From contig JALNYY010000002.1 of the NCBI GenBank assembly GCA_023229605.1, forward strand, positions 1 through 64,000: a DNA stretch of 64,000 nt, written 5' to 3'. The stretch comes from Methylobacter sp. GTDB lineage: Bacteria > Pseudomonadota > Gammaproteobacteria > Methylococcales > Methylomonadaceae. Under the pieces are notes generated by a model. The model worked only from the letters and a program-made list of their open reading frames with translations. It was not told the origin of the DNA and did not search any database. Position numbers and translations under genes: made by a program. Shown here piece after piece: positions 23,656-33,622 of the stretch (the first letter of the stretch is position 1; each line of letters starts with the position of its first letter).

Positions 23656-25754
23656 TTAATCTGCCGCCGTTGCGTGAAGAACTGGATTTGTTTCCGGGAC
23701 CTTGCACATTTGACGGTTCGCCCACCTGGACGATTTACGACCCGGCCAATCAACATTTCTATCGTATCGGACAGCTTGAAAATGAGATTCTGGGGCATTG
23801 GGATCTGAATTCTCCGGAGGCCATCAGCAAACAATTATCGCGGCACGGTTTGTTCGCCGTCGGCGTTGACGATATTTTGCATTTATTGCAGTTCTTGGCC
23901 GGTCATAACCTGCTTCAGGTTCGCGGAAAAGAGGCCGTGCAGCGTCTGGTCGGTCAATCCAGGGCTGCGCATCATCACTGGTTCGCCTGGCTGATACATC
24001 ATTACCTGTTTTTTAAAATCCCGCTGCTCCGTCCTGAGCGCTTGTTGGCCCGGACTTATCCCGCGCTGCGCTGGATTTATCAGCCGGTGGTGTTGTACGT
24101 GTTGGTCGCGCTGGTGCTGGTTAATTTGTATTTGCTGATTGACCGCTGGGAAACGTTTACCCGGACCTTCCTGCATTTCTTTTCGACCGAGGGTTTTATT
24201 TATTACGCCGTAGCGCTGACCTTGACCAAAACCCTGCATGAATTAGGTCATGCCTATACCGCCCATCGATACGGTTGCCGGGTTTCTGCGATGGGGGTAG
24301 CTTTTTTGGTGATGATGCCGGTGTTATTTACCGATGCCAGCGATGCGTGGAAACTGACTTCACGGCGGCAACGGCTGGCGATTGGTTTTGGCGGTATTGC
24401 CGCCGAATTGGGGCTGGCTGTTGTGTGTACCACGCTGTGGCATTTTTTACCGGACGGCCCGTTGCGCAGCAGCGTATTTTTGATGGCCACGACCACCTGG
24501 GTCATGACGCTGTTTATTAACCTAAATCCGTTAATGCGTTTTGACGGATATTTTTTGCTATCGGATTATTGGGGGATTGAGAACCTGCAAAACAGGGCTT
24601 TCGCCTTGGCGCGCTGGCAACTTCGGCGGATATTGTTCGGTTTTGACGATGAAGCGCCGGAGCGATTTCCAGAGAGGACACAACGGCTACTGTTGATTTA
24701 TGCCTGGTGTATCTGGATTTATCGCTTTTTCCTGTTTTTAGGGATTGCCCTGCTGGTGTATCACTTCTTCTTTAAATTACTCGGCCTGTTTTTAATGATG
24801 GTCGAAATAGGCTGGTTTATCATGCTCCCTATCGCCAAAGAAATTAAGTACTGGATTGAACATCGCCGGCACATGGAATGGAATCGCAATACTTTGATGA
24901 CCTTGTCGGCAGTCCTGATCGTAATCGGTATTTTGTTGGTTCCCTGGAAGAGCCGAATTGAAGCGCCTGGCTTGTTAAAAATAGCTGCCCATACCGAGCT
25001 TTTTATGCTTTTGCCCGGCAAGCTGGACCGGATTTTGGTCGCTAAAGGCGAAGCCGTTAAGGAAGGGCAGGTGCTGATTGAATTCAGCTCGTCCGATCTT
25101 GATTCGCGTCTTGAACAAAGCAGGCTAAAGGTTGAATCATTGCGCTGGGAGTTGTCATTTCACGGGCAGGAAAAGAACCTGATCAATCGTCGGCTGGTGG
25201 CATTGACCGAACTGGAAAGCGCGGTCAGCGAATACGACAGCCTTATGGATGAACGTAAGCGCCTGACTGTTCGAGCGCCTTTTGACGGTGAAGTTATCGA
25301 AATAAACGATCTTTTGAATACCGGAGAATGGATCGCTAAAGATGAGCCTCTGGTAACCGTAGGGAAGTTCGATGCTTATCAGGTAGAAGCTTTTTTGGCG
25401 GAAGATCATCTGGGCCAGATTCAATCCGGCGCGCAAGCGGATTTTTATCCTGAGCAACTGGATTGGCCGATCATCCCGTGCCGGATTGTGCGCATCGATA
25501 ATGCAGCGGCTTTGGAGTTGCCGCCGGTTTTCGCCTCCCGTTACGCGGGAAGTATTGCCATTCGAGGTAACAGCAAGGATGCACTGGTTCCCGAAACATC
25601 GGTTTACCGGGTTTGGCTCCAGCCGGTCGAAAGCAGTGAACCGGCCCGGCGAGCCATTAAAGGCAATGTGCTGATAGATGGGAAAGCCGAAAGTATCGCC
25701 TCATCGTTATGGCGGCATATTGCAGCCGTATTTATCAGGGAGTCCGGATTTTAA
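23640..25754 (+). CDS. M50 family (site-2-protease-like) membrane protein with C-terminal HlyD-like domain
   Basis: A 704-residue protein with many transmembrane segments between about 145 and 445. The zinc site is intact: HELGH at residues 200-204 and the distal aspartate in NPLMRFDGYF (D302). A C-terminal periplasmic part has split lipoyl halves (LLPGKLDRILVAKGEAVKEG and VRAPFDGEVIEINDLL). The N-terminal 100 residues resemble the wHTH-like region of PqqD/peptide-maturation proteins (LRVFDGSPTWTIYDP-like). In this locus it takes the place where an ABC exporter would stand. It may cleave or carry the cargo; which is not known. Confidence 0.85.
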   Translation: MDGDVINLPPLREELDLFPGPCTFDGSPTWTIYDPANQHFYRIGQLENEILGHWDLNSPEAISKQLSRHGLFAVGVDDILHLLQFLAGHNLLQVRGKEAVQRLVGQSRAAHHHWFAWLIHHYLFFKIPLLRPERLLARTYPALRWIYQPVVLYVLVALVLVNLYLLIDRWETFTRTFLHFFSTEGFIYYAVALTLTKTLHELGHAYTAHRYGCRVSAMGVAFLVMMPVLFTDASDAWKLTSRRQRLAIGFGGIAAELGLAVVCTTLWHFLPDGPLRSSVFLMATTTWVMTLFINLNPLMRFDGYFLLSDYWGIENLQNRAFALARWQLRRILFGFDDEAPERFPERTQRLLLIYAWCIWIYRFFLFLGIALLVYHFFFKLLGLFLMMVEIGWFIMLPIAKEIKYWIEHRRHMEWNRNTLMTLSAVLIVIGILLVPWKSRIEAPGLLKIAAHTELFMLLPGKLDRILVAKGEAVKEGQVLIEFSSSDLDSRLEQSRLKVESLRWELSFHGQEKNLINRRLVALTELESAVSEYDSLMDERKRLTVRAPFDGEVIEINDLLNTGEWIAKDEPLVTVGKFDAYQVEAFLAEDHLGQIQSGAQADFYPEQLDWPIIPCRIVRIDNAAALELPPVFASRYAGSIAIRGNSKDALVPETSVYRVWLQPVESSEPARRAIKGNVLIDGKAESIASSLWRHIAAVFIRESGF

Positions 25755-25939
25755 AGCGTAACTAACGCCTGTGTATTATTTAATGCCTGCTTGTCGAGGT
25801 AAATGATTTTTTAGCCCGATTTAGATAATACGTTCACGGCCTCCAACGCTATTGATTTTTAAATGTTCTTTGTTAGCGCCGGGGCCGTTTGCCGACAGGC
25901 AAAGCGAGTTTTTAACTGTAACTAAAGCAGTAGACAGTA

Positions 25940-25945
25940 TATAAT
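25940..25945 (+). promoter_or_regulatory. candidate secA promoter -10 box
   Basis: TATAAT preceded by AG-TA sits 48 bases before the secA start, with a poor -35 (TGTAAC at 25917). The 239-base gap 25755-25993 otherwise holds nothing recognisable. Confidence 0.4.
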
Positions 25946-25993
25946 CCCACGGTTTTATTCAATCATTTACTAAATTCATACCGGAAGAAAAAC

Positions 25994-28717
25994 ATGCTGG
26001 GTAAGTTGGTTAGATTTGTTATAGGAAGCCGTAATGACAGGCTGATAAAGAAGAAAAAGTCATTGGTCAAAAAGATCAATGCCCTTGCTTCTGAGTACGA
26101 AAAATTATCTGATGATGCATTAAAAGCAAAAACTCAGGAGTTTCGTGATCGCTTGGCGCAAGGTGAGAAACTGGACAATCTGTTGCCGGAAGCGTTTGCG
26201 ACAGTCAGGGAAGCGTCGACAAGAGTCTTTGGTATGCGTCATTTCGATGTGCAATTGATCGGCGGCATGATACTTCATGACGGCAAAATTGCCGAAATGA
26301 AAACCGGTGAGGGTAAAACCCTGATGGCGACCCTGGCGGCCTATTTGAACGCCTTGCCGGGCCGCGGCGTGCATGTCGTTACGGTTAATGACTATCTGGC
26401 CAAGCGTGACTCCGAATGGATGGGCAGGCTTTACGGCTTTCTGGGCCTGACTACCGGTGTGATTATCAGCCAGATGGAAAATGATGCGCGGCGCGAATCG
26501 TATGCGGCGGACATCACCTATGGAACCAACAACGAATTCGGTTTTGACTATCTGCGCGACAATATGGCTTTTAGCCTGGAGCAGAAAGTCCAGCGGGATT
26601 TAAGTTTTGCGATTGTCGATGAGGTGGATTCGATCCTGATCGATGAGGCGAGAACGCCGTTGATTATTTCCGGGCCTACCGAAGAAAGCACCGAAATATA
26701 TATCAAGGTTAATAAACTGATCCCCTTCCTGACCAAGCAGGAAAAAGAAGACGGACCGGGTGACTATTCGGTCGATGAAAAAGTACGCCAGCTGTATCTG
26801 ACCGAAGAAGGCCACGAACGGATTGAGCGTTTAATGGTCGAACATGGCTTGATGGCGGAAGGAACCAGTTTGTATGACGCCACCAATATTCGTCTGATGC
26901 ACTATATCAATGCGTCATTGCGTGGCCATGTTCTATTCAAAAAAGACGTCGATTATATCGTCGCCAATAATGAAGTGATTATCGTTGATGAGTTTACCGG
27001 CCGCGTTATGCCCGGACGCCGTTGGTCTGAAGGCTTGCATCAGGCGATTGAAGCGAAAGAGCATGTCGCGATTCAAAATGAAAACCAGACGTTGGCATCG
27101 ATCACTTTCCAGAACTATTTCCGCTTATACGAAAAACTGTCCGGCATGACCGGTACGGCGGATACCGAAGCATTCGAGTTAAACAAGATTTACGGCCTTG
27201 AAGTGGTGGTCATTCCTACGCATCGGAACATGATCCGCAGGGATTTGGGCGACGTGGTGTTTCTGACTACCGATGAAAAATATATCGCCGTTGCCGAAGA
27301 TATTAAGGAATGCGTTGGCCGAGGACAGCCGGTGTTGGTGGGAACTACATCGATTGAGAACTCCGAGCGTCTGTCCGAGTTATTGAAAAAACAGGGCATT
27401 AAACACGAAGTGCTTAACGCCAAACAACACGAGCGCGAAGCCCATATCATTGAACAGGCCGGTATGCCGGGAGCGGTCACTATCGCCACCAACATGGCCG
27501 GACGGGGTACCGATATTGTGCTCGGCGGCAATCTGGAAGCGGAACTGGCTGCATTGGGCGAAGATGCGGGCGAGGCTGATAAGGATCAAGTTCGCGGAGC
27601 CTGGCTGGACAGGCACGAGCAGGTTATCGCCACCGGCGGTTTGCATGTTATCGGTTCGGAGCGTCATGAGTCGCGCCGTATCGACAACCAGTTGAGAGGC
27701 CGGTCGGGTCGCCAGGGCGATCCCGGTTCAACCCGGTTCTACCTGTCGCTGCAGGATGATTTGATGCGTATTTTCGCATCGGACCGCGTGGCGGGCTTGA
27801 TGCAGAAATTGGGCATGGGTAATGGCGAAGCCATTGAGCATCCCTGGGTAACCCGCTCTATCGAAAGCGCTCAGCGCAAGGTTGAAAGCCGCAACTTCGA
27901 TGTGCGCAAAGAAATCCTGGCCTATGACGATGTTGCCAACGACCAGCGCAAGGTTGTTTATGCGCAACGTAATGAGCTGATGGCGGCGCAGGAAATATCC
28001 GAGATTATCACCGCCATACGCGAAGATGTGGTTAATAATGTGATCACCCAGTATATCCCGCCAAAAACCATGGTCGAGCAGTGGGACACCAAGGGCCTGG
28101 AAGAGCATTTGCATCAGGAATTTAATGTTGAAATCCCTGTGCGTAAGATGCTGGCCGAAGACCACTCTTTGCACGAAGAGTCTTTGCGCAAGCGTATTAT
28201 CGATATTCTGGAGCAAAACCATAAAGACAAGGAACAGCAGATGTCCAAGGAAGTGCTGCAACATTTTGAGAAATCAGTGATGCTGCAAGTCCTGGACAAC
28301 GGCTGGAAAGAACATCTGGCGGCGATGGATTATTTGCGCCAGGGCATACACTTTAGAGGTTATGCGCAAAAAGATCCCAAGCAGGAATACAAGCGCGAAG
28401 CGTTTGAAATGTTTACCAGCCTGCTCGAACATATTAAGTATGAAGTGATAGGGATTTTGTTTAAAGTTCAGGTCAGGCAGGAAGAAGACGTTCACGCAAT
28501 TGACGAGCAAATGCAAGCTCCGAGAGAAATGCATTTTGAGCATGCGCAGGCGCCCGCTTTGGATGCTTATGAGGAGTCGTTACATGCTCCCGAGCAGGAA
28601 GAAGTTGCCGGAGAGCAGCAGCCATTTGTCAGAGATGGCAATAAAGTGGGCCGTAATGATCCTTGCCCTTGCGGTTCAGGCAAGAAATTTAAGCAGTGCC
28701 ACGGCAAATTAAGCTGA
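25994..28717 (+). CDS. secA: preprotein translocase ATPase SecA
   Basis: A 907-residue SecA of full length. The DEAD-type motor shows Walker A (MKTGEGKTL, about 100-108) and Walker B (IVDEVDSILIDEA), then motif V/VI regions (TNMAGRGTDIVLGG and QLRGRSGRQGDPGS). The C-terminal SEC-C zinc motif CPCGSGKKFKQCHG binds SecB and ribosomes. It drives unfolded proteins through SecYEG. A ribosome site (GGAAGAA) precedes ATG 25994. It stands alone, convergent with mrcA. Confidence 0.98.
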   Translation: MLGKLVRFVIGSRNDRLIKKKKSLVKKINALASEYEKLSDDALKAKTQEFRDRLAQGEKLDNLLPEAFATVREASTRVFGMRHFDVQLIGGMILHDGKIAEMKTGEGKTLMATLAAYLNALPGRGVHVVTVNDYLAKRDSEWMGRLYGFLGLTTGVIISQMENDARRESYAADITYGTNNEFGFDYLRDNMAFSLEQKVQRDLSFAIVDEVDSILIDEARTPLIISGPTEESTEIYIKVNKLIPFLTKQEKEDGPGDYSVDEKVRQLYLTEEGHERIERLMVEHGLMAEGTSLYDATNIRLMHYINASLRGHVLFKKDVDYIVANNEVIIVDEFTGRVMPGRRWSEGLHQAIEAKEHVAIQNENQTLASITFQNYFRLYEKLSGMTGTADTEAFELNKIYGLEVVVIPTHRNMIRRDLGDVVFLTTDEKYIAVAEDIKECVGRGQPVLVGTTSIENSERLSELLKKQGIKHEVLNAKQHEREAHIIEQAGMPGAVTIATNMAGRGTDIVLGGNLEAELAALGEDAGEADKDQVRGAWLDRHEQVIATGGLHVIGSERHESRRIDNQLRGRSGRQGDPGSTRFYLSLQDDLMRIFASDRVAGLMQKLGMGNGEAIEHPWVTRSIESAQRKVESRNFDVRKEILAYDDVANDQRKVVYAQRNELMAAQEISEIITAIREDVVNNVITQYIPPKTMVEQWDTKGLEEHLHQEFNVEIPVRKMLAEDHSLHEESLRKRIIDILEQNHKDKEQQMSKEVLQHFEKSVMLQVLDNGWKEHLAAMDYLRQGIHFRGYAQKDPKQEYKREAFEMFTSLLEHIKYEVIGILFKVQVRQEEDVHAIDEQMQAPREMHFEHAQAPALDAYEESLHAPEQEEVAGEQQPFVRDGNKVGRNDPCPCGSGKKFKQCHGKLS

Positions 28718-28768
28718 TTTAAGGGTCGGGATTAGAGCCCCATAAGCAGCGTTGTGAATGTATCACTG

Positions 28769-28813
28769 AGGACACGAAGATAAAACAGAACAAATGTTCT
28801 GACGTCGTGTCCT
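28769..28813. terminator. hairpin between convergent secA and mrcA
   Basis: AGGACACGA (28769-28777) and TCGTGTCCT (28805-28813) are perfect inverted arms, with a smaller AGAACAAATGTTCT hairpin inside. It lies between the two stops and may end transcription from both sides, although no strong T-run is present. Confidence 0.55.
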
Positions 28814-28833
28814 TCGTGGTTATTTGTAGAGGT

Positions 28834-31134
28834 TCAAAACAGGTCTTCTGTCGTTTTTTCAGCGGACTGATCGGAATCAGTTGTCGAGTCGCCGGATGTG
28901 TAGCTCGTCGGCACACGATCAGCTTGAAAAAACTCCCATATCCCGTTTTTATTTGCTGACGCCGTTAACAGGCCTGTTTCAGGATTTATAAATGCTTTCA
29001 CTATGCCTTCCGGCGCTTCAAGAGGCGTTTCCGGGGTGTCTTTTAAGGCTACACGCATAAACTCTATCCACATCGGTAACGCAGCTACGCCGCCTGTTTC
29101 ACGATTCCCCAGCGGGGAAAAGTCATCAAATCCTACCCATGCAGTGGCGACATTCGATTGTGTGTAGCCATTAAACCAAGCGTCGCGCTGTTCGTTTGTG
29201 GTTCCTGTTTTTCCGGCAAGATCCTGCCGCCCCAGTATTTTTGCATCGGTTGCCGTGCCGTGTTGCACGACATCTCTTAATAAGGAGTTCATCAGAAAAC
29301 AAATTTGCGGCGTAATAATCCGGGGTGCGTAGTTGCGGTTTAATTCCTGGCTGCTGTCGCAGGAAGGGCAGGCGGTTTTAGGTTTGGCCTGATAAATAAT
29401 CTCGCCTTCGTTGGATTCAATGCGTTCAATAAAATAGGGTTTGACCAGGAAGCCGCCGTTGGCAAATGTGGCGTAAACCCGCGCCATTTGAAGAGGGGAT
29501 GCATAGCCGCTACCCAGCGCCAGGGAGAGGGTTTTAGGTATTTGTTCTTCAGTAAAGCCAAAGCGCAAGGCCGTTGCAACGGCTTTTTCAATGCCCATTT
29601 CCTTCAATAAACGAATGGAAATAATGTTTATTGAGTGGGTTATGGCCGATCTGATGCTGGTTGGACCGTAGAATTTCTTGCTGTAATTTTCGGGCCGCCA
29701 TTCGGTTTCCTGGCCCGGATTGTCGATGACTATCGGCGCATCGTTAATAAGGCTGGCGGCGGTGTAGCCTTGTTCAAGAGCGGTGGTGTAGATGATAGGT
29801 TTAAAGCCCGACCCCGGCTGTCTTTTCGATTGAGTAACGCGATTATATTTGTTGCGGAAAAAATCGAAACCGCCGGTTAACGCCAAGATGGCGCCATTGG
29901 CAGGATTTAGTGAAACAAATGCACCTTCCGCCTCGGGTACTTGCGTTAAAGCCCAGGTGTTATTTTGCAGTTGACGAACACGGATAATATCGCCGGATCT
30001 TAGTATGCTGCCTATGCTGTTACCGGCCCATTTAATGTTTTCCCACGGTATTTCAATAAGGGTGCCGTCTTGGAGTTTAGCCGTTGCGAGATTGTTTTGT
30101 ATGCGTAGGATGGTGGCGGGCAAGGTATCGCCGATAATAGGGAGGTCACTAATATGGTTGCCTTTGCTGATGTTTGAATGACGGTATCCGTGGCGTTCAT
30201 CATAGGCATGCAACGTATTGACGAGCGCTTGATTTGCGGTTGTTTGCAACGCCCCGTTTATGGTTGTATAGACCTTGAATCCAGAGGTGTAGGCTTGTTC
30301 GCCATAGAGTTCGAAAATCTTTTGCCGCACCATTTCGGCCAAATAAAGCGCCGAAATTTCGGGCGATACGGATTGCAGCCTAGCGGTAGAGGGTTGCCTG
30401 GATGCGTCCTCATACTCCTGTTGAGTGATCTGGTTAAGTTCAAGCATACGGTGCAAAACATAATTGCGCCGTTCAATGGCTCGAGCCTCATTCGTGATCG
30501 GGTTGTATGTCGACGGCGCTTTAGGCAAGCCGGCAATCATCGCGTATTCGGCCAAGCTTAGTTCAGATAGGGGTTTTCCGTAATAAACCTGAGCGGCTGC
30601 GGCAACGCCGTAAGCTCTGTGGCCCATGAAAATCTGGTTTAAATAAAGCTCCAGAATTTTGTTTTTCGGGTATTCGTGCTCTATTTTTAACGCCAGCATG
30701 ATTTCCTTTAACTTACGGGTGTAAGTTTTTTCGCTGCTAAGCAAGAAGTTACGGGTAACCTGCATGGTGATAGTGCTGCCCCCCTGTTTTTTCTTGCCGG
30801 TTAACGCAAGTTGCAGGCCGGCCCGAAGCAAGCCTTTAAAATCGACGCCAGGGTGCTCATAAAAACTGTCATCTTCTGCGGCAATAAAGGCATTAATAAG
30901 TTGCTGCGGGACTTCCGCTATATCGATCGGCGTGCGTTTTTTCTCGCCAAATTGAGCAATCAACAGATTGTCTTTGCTGTAAATGCTTAAAGGCGTCTGG
31001 TACTGAACATTATGTAGGGTCTTAACATCAGGCAGGTCGGCTGAAAGCTTGTTGTATAAGAAATAGCCGAAGATTGCTGTGGCCAAAGTCATGGCTGTAA
31101 AAAAAACAGCGAACCATTTTAGAGTTTTAACCAC
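28834..31134 (-). CDS. mrcA: penicillin-binding protein 1A (bifunctional glycosyltransferase/transpeptidase)
   Basis: A 766-residue class A PBP. A short cytoplasmic start and one membrane anchor (about 7-28) precede the GT51 domain, with catalytic Glu in AAEDDSFYEHPG (E87) and the GGSTITMQVTRN motif. An OB-like insert follows, then the transpeptidase domain with SGFKP (nucleophile Ser), SIN and KTGTT. It polymerises and cross-links peptidoglycan. The start is GTG at 31134 with AGGA upstream. Divergent placement from pilM is the usual gammaproteobacterial arrangement. Confidence 0.95.
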   Translation of the reverse strand: MVKTLKWFAVFFTAMTLATAIFGYFLYNKLSADLPDVKTLHNVQYQTPLSIYSKDNLLIAQFGEKKRTPIDIAEVPQQLINAFIAAEDDSFYEHPGVDFKGLLRAGLQLALTGKKKQGGSTITMQVTRNFLLSSEKTYTRKLKEIMLALKIEHEYPKNKILELYLNQIFMGHRAYGVAAAAQVYYGKPLSELSLAEYAMIAGLPKAPSTYNPITNEARAIERRNYVLHRMLELNQITQQEYEDASRQPSTARLQSVSPEISALYLAEMVRQKIFELYGEQAYTSGFKVYTTINGALQTTANQALVNTLHAYDERHGYRHSNISKGNHISDLPIIGDTLPATILRIQNNLATAKLQDGTLIEIPWENIKWAGNSIGSILRSGDIIRVRQLQNNTWALTQVPEAEGAFVSLNPANGAILALTGGFDFFRNKYNRVTQSKRQPGSGFKPIIYTTALEQGYTAASLINDAPIVIDNPGQETEWRPENYSKKFYGPTSIRSAITHSINIISIRLLKEMGIEKAVATALRFGFTEEQIPKTLSLALGSGYASPLQMARVYATFANGGFLVKPYFIERIESNEGEIIYQAKPKTACPSCDSSQELNRNYAPRIITPQICFLMNSLLRDVVQHGTATDAKILGRQDLAGKTGTTNEQRDAWFNGYTQSNVATAWVGFDDFSPLGNRETGGVAALPMWIEFMRVALKDTPETPLEAPEGIVKAFINPETGLLTASANKNGIWEFFQADRVPTSYTSGDSTTDSDQSAEKTTEDLF

Positions 31135-31379
31135 AAGTGATCCTGGGAAGCGGTACGATGGAGATAAAAACTGTGTGGGCGAAGCCGCTTCTACAGTGTT
31201 TTCGCCGTAGATAAAAAGCGCTAGGTCGAGTAAATAAAATGAACATTTTAAGCATCAAAATAAAAAAGGCTACTATACTTTCGCCAGCAAACAAGTTTTG
31301 TGATGGTTGATTGCAGCCGAAAGGTCGGCATTGCAACGGGGCGATCGCTTAAGTCATCACATTTTTCAAGGGTTAGTTC

Positions 31380-32441
31380 ATGAGTTGGTTTGGTCAGAAA
31401 CAGAGCGCCGTTCTTGGTATTGATATTAGTACCGCGGCTATAAAATTACTCGAATTGAGTAAGGTTGGCGCTCGTTACCGGGTTGAAAGTTATGCGGTAG
31501 CGCCTTTGCCGCAAGACGCAGTTATTGATAAAAATATAGCCAACATTGAAGTGATAGCTGACGCGATAAAAGTCGCTTTGAAGCAATCCGGGTCAAAGTT
31601 AAAGCAAGCGTCTGTCGCTGTTGCCGGGTCTTCAGTGATGACCAAAGTTATACCGATGCCGGCCTCATTAACCGATGATGAAATGGAAGATCAAATCATG
31701 GTCGAGGCAGACCAGTATGTGCCTTATTCACTCGATGAGGTTAATTTCGATTTTGAAGTGCAGGGTGAAAATGAAAATAACCCTGAAATGGTCAATGTGC
31801 TGCTCGCAGCATCAAGAAAAGAAATTATTGCCGATCGTGTTGAAGTGTTGGCAAAGGCGGGCTTAAAAGCAAAAATTGTCGATGTTGAAGCTTTTGCGAT
31901 GGAAAATGCATTTAGCTTGCTGATTGACCAATTACCGGATTCCGTGGAAGGCCAAACGGTTGCCATCGTGGATATCGGGGCAACTATGACAGCCTTAAAC
32001 GTTTTATATAATTGTCGTACTGTGTACACAAGAGAACAGGGATTCGGGGGCAGGCAGCTGACTGAAGAGATTCAGCGCCGTTATGGCTTAACTTATGAAG
32101 AGGCCGGTTTGGCAAAAAAGCTGGGCGGACTTCCGGACAATTATGCAGTTGACGTGCTTGAGCCGTTTAAGCGGGCAATGGTTCAGCAAATTCAGAGGTC
32201 GATACAGTTTTTTGTTTCATCAAGCGCGAACAGGCGCATCGATAATCTTATTCTAGCCGGTGGCTGCGCCTCGATACCGGGCATCGACAAATTGGTTCAA
32301 CAAACCATAGGCGTACCTACCGTTATAGCCAACCCTTTTATCAACATGGCTTTGTCCAATAAGGTAAAACCTCAGTCATTGAGCAATGATGCTTCGGCAA
32401 TGATGATTGCGTGCGGATTAGCGCTGAGGAGTTTTGACTAA
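31380..32441 (+). CDS. pilM: type IV pilus inner-membrane platform protein PilM
   Basis: A 353-residue actin-like protein, opening VLGIDISTAAIKLLEL (nucleotide-binding phosphate 1 region) and with VAIVDIGATMTALNVL and LILAGGCASIPG as further ATP-site motifs. PilM is cytoplasmic and binds the N-terminal tail of PilN, linking the pilus motor to the alignment complex. It is the first gene of pilMNOPQ and its stop overlaps the pilN start. Confidence 0.97.
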   Translation: MSWFGQKQSAVLGIDISTAAIKLLELSKVGARYRVESYAVAPLPQDAVIDKNIANIEVIADAIKVALKQSGSKLKQASVAVAGSSVMTKVIPMPASLTDDEMEDQIMVEADQYVPYSLDEVNFDFEVQGENENNPEMVNVLLAASRKEIIADRVEVLAKAGLKAKIVDVEAFAMENAFSLLIDQLPDSVEGQTVAIVDIGATMTALNVLYNCRTVYTREQGFGGRQLTEEIQRRYGLTYEEAGLAKKLGGLPDNYAVDVLEPFKRAMVQQIQRSIQFFVSSSANRRIDNLILAGGCASIPGIDKLVQQTIGVPTVIANPFINMALSNKVKPQSLSNDASAMMIACGLALRSFD

Positions 32442-33007
32442 TGGCAAAAATCAATTTGCTCCCCTGGCGTGAAGAACTGAGGGCGCAGAAGAAACAGGAT
32501 TTTATCAATGCTATCGGCATAGCTGTTTTTGTTACAGTGGTTATTCTGGCCGGAATTCATATGTATATTGAGGGACTAAAGGCGTACCAAGAACAAAGAA
32601 ACAAAATAATACAGGGCGAAATAGCGTTATTGGATATAAAAATCACCAAAATCAAAACTATTGAAGAGCAGAAAGCTAAGTTGCTGACCAAAATAGAATT
32701 GATTCAGAAACTACAGGAAAGTCGTCCGGAAATTGTGCATTTGTTTGATGAGCTTCCCAGGGTTACGCCTGACGGGGTTTTTCTTACGAAATTCACCCAG
32801 GCGGGTGCGACACTGAACTTTGAGGGCAAGTCGCAATCAAATGCGCGCGTTTCTGCTTTTATGCGAGCCATTGAAGCATCAGGTTGGCTTAAAGCCCCGA
32901 CACTTGATGTGATTCAGACAGGGAGCAAGGTTAATTCCGAGCAGTTAAGTGACTTCACTCTGCATGCAAACCAGGGTAATAAAGATGCCGCGGCCGGGGG
33001 GAACTAA
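32441..33007 (+). CDS. pilN: type IV pilus alignment protein PilN
   Basis: A 188-residue bitopic protein. The conserved cytoplasmic tail INLLPWREELR (residues 4-14) binds PilM; one membrane segment follows (about 25-45), then a coiled coil and a ferredoxin-like periplasmic domain. It pairs with PilO. The start codon overlaps the pilM stop (TAATG). Confidence 0.96.
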   Translation: MAKINLLPWREELRAQKKQDFINAIGIAVFVTVVILAGIHMYIEGLKAYQEQRNKIIQGEIALLDIKITKIKTIEEQKAKLLTKIELIQKLQESRPEIVHLFDELPRVTPDGVFLTKFTQAGATLNFEGKSQSNARVSAFMRAIEASGWLKAPTLDVIQTGSKVNSEQLSDFTLHANQGNKDAAAGGN

Positions 33008-33622
33008 ATGGATTTGTCAGAAATTAATTTAGATCTTAATGAGGCCGGGTCTTGGCCGTTACCTATTAAAGCGGCGGCGATTGCAGTGATATGTGTCCTG
33101 GTTTTCGGTGCAGGTGTTTACTATGACACGCTTGATCAATTGGCGGCGCTTGAGGCTTCTGAGAAGAAAGAGCTGGAGTTAAAACAGTCATTTGAGACGA
33201 AGCAAAAAAAATCGATCAATCTTCAGGATTATCAGGACCAATTGGCGCAAATTGAATCAGAGTTGGAGGACATGATTCGTCAAATGCCAACAAAAGAAGA
33301 AGTTGCGAGCCTGTTGATAGATATATCCCAGACAGGATTGCTCAGCGGTCTGGAATTCAGATTATTTAAACCCGGCGCTCCGATTCATAAAGACTTCTAC
33401 TCAGAGCTGCCAATCAATATTGAAGTTATTGGGAAATATGAGGAGTTGGGGTTGTTTGTGAGTGGATTAGCTTCGTTGCCCAGAATCGTTACCGTACACG
33501 ATGTGAACATTATCCCTGAAAGTAAAGGAGGGGAAATGAGGATGACTGCAACGGTAAAGACTTATAACGAAAGTGCTGATGAAACCGCTGAAGTGGTCAA
33601 GAAGAAAAGAGGACGAAAGTAA
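33008..33622 (+). CDS. pilO: type IV pilus alignment protein PilO
   Basis: A 204-residue bitopic protein with a short start (MDLSEINLDLNEAGSWPL), one membrane segment (about 24-42), a coiled coil (about 48-95) and a periplasmic ferredoxin-like domain (FYSELPINIEVIGKYEELG). It forms heterodimers with PilN and contacts PilP. The C-terminus is a basic KKKRGRK tail. The pilP start overlaps its stop. Confidence 0.96.
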   Translation: MDLSEINLDLNEAGSWPLPIKAAAIAVICVLVFGAGVYYDTLDQLAALEASEKKELELKQSFETKQKKSINLQDYQDQLAQIESELEDMIRQMPTKEEVASLLIDISQTGLLSGLEFRLFKPGAPIHKDFYSELPINIEVIGKYEELGLFVSGLASLPRIVTVHDVNIIPESKGGEMRMTATVKTYNESADETAEVVKKKRGRK

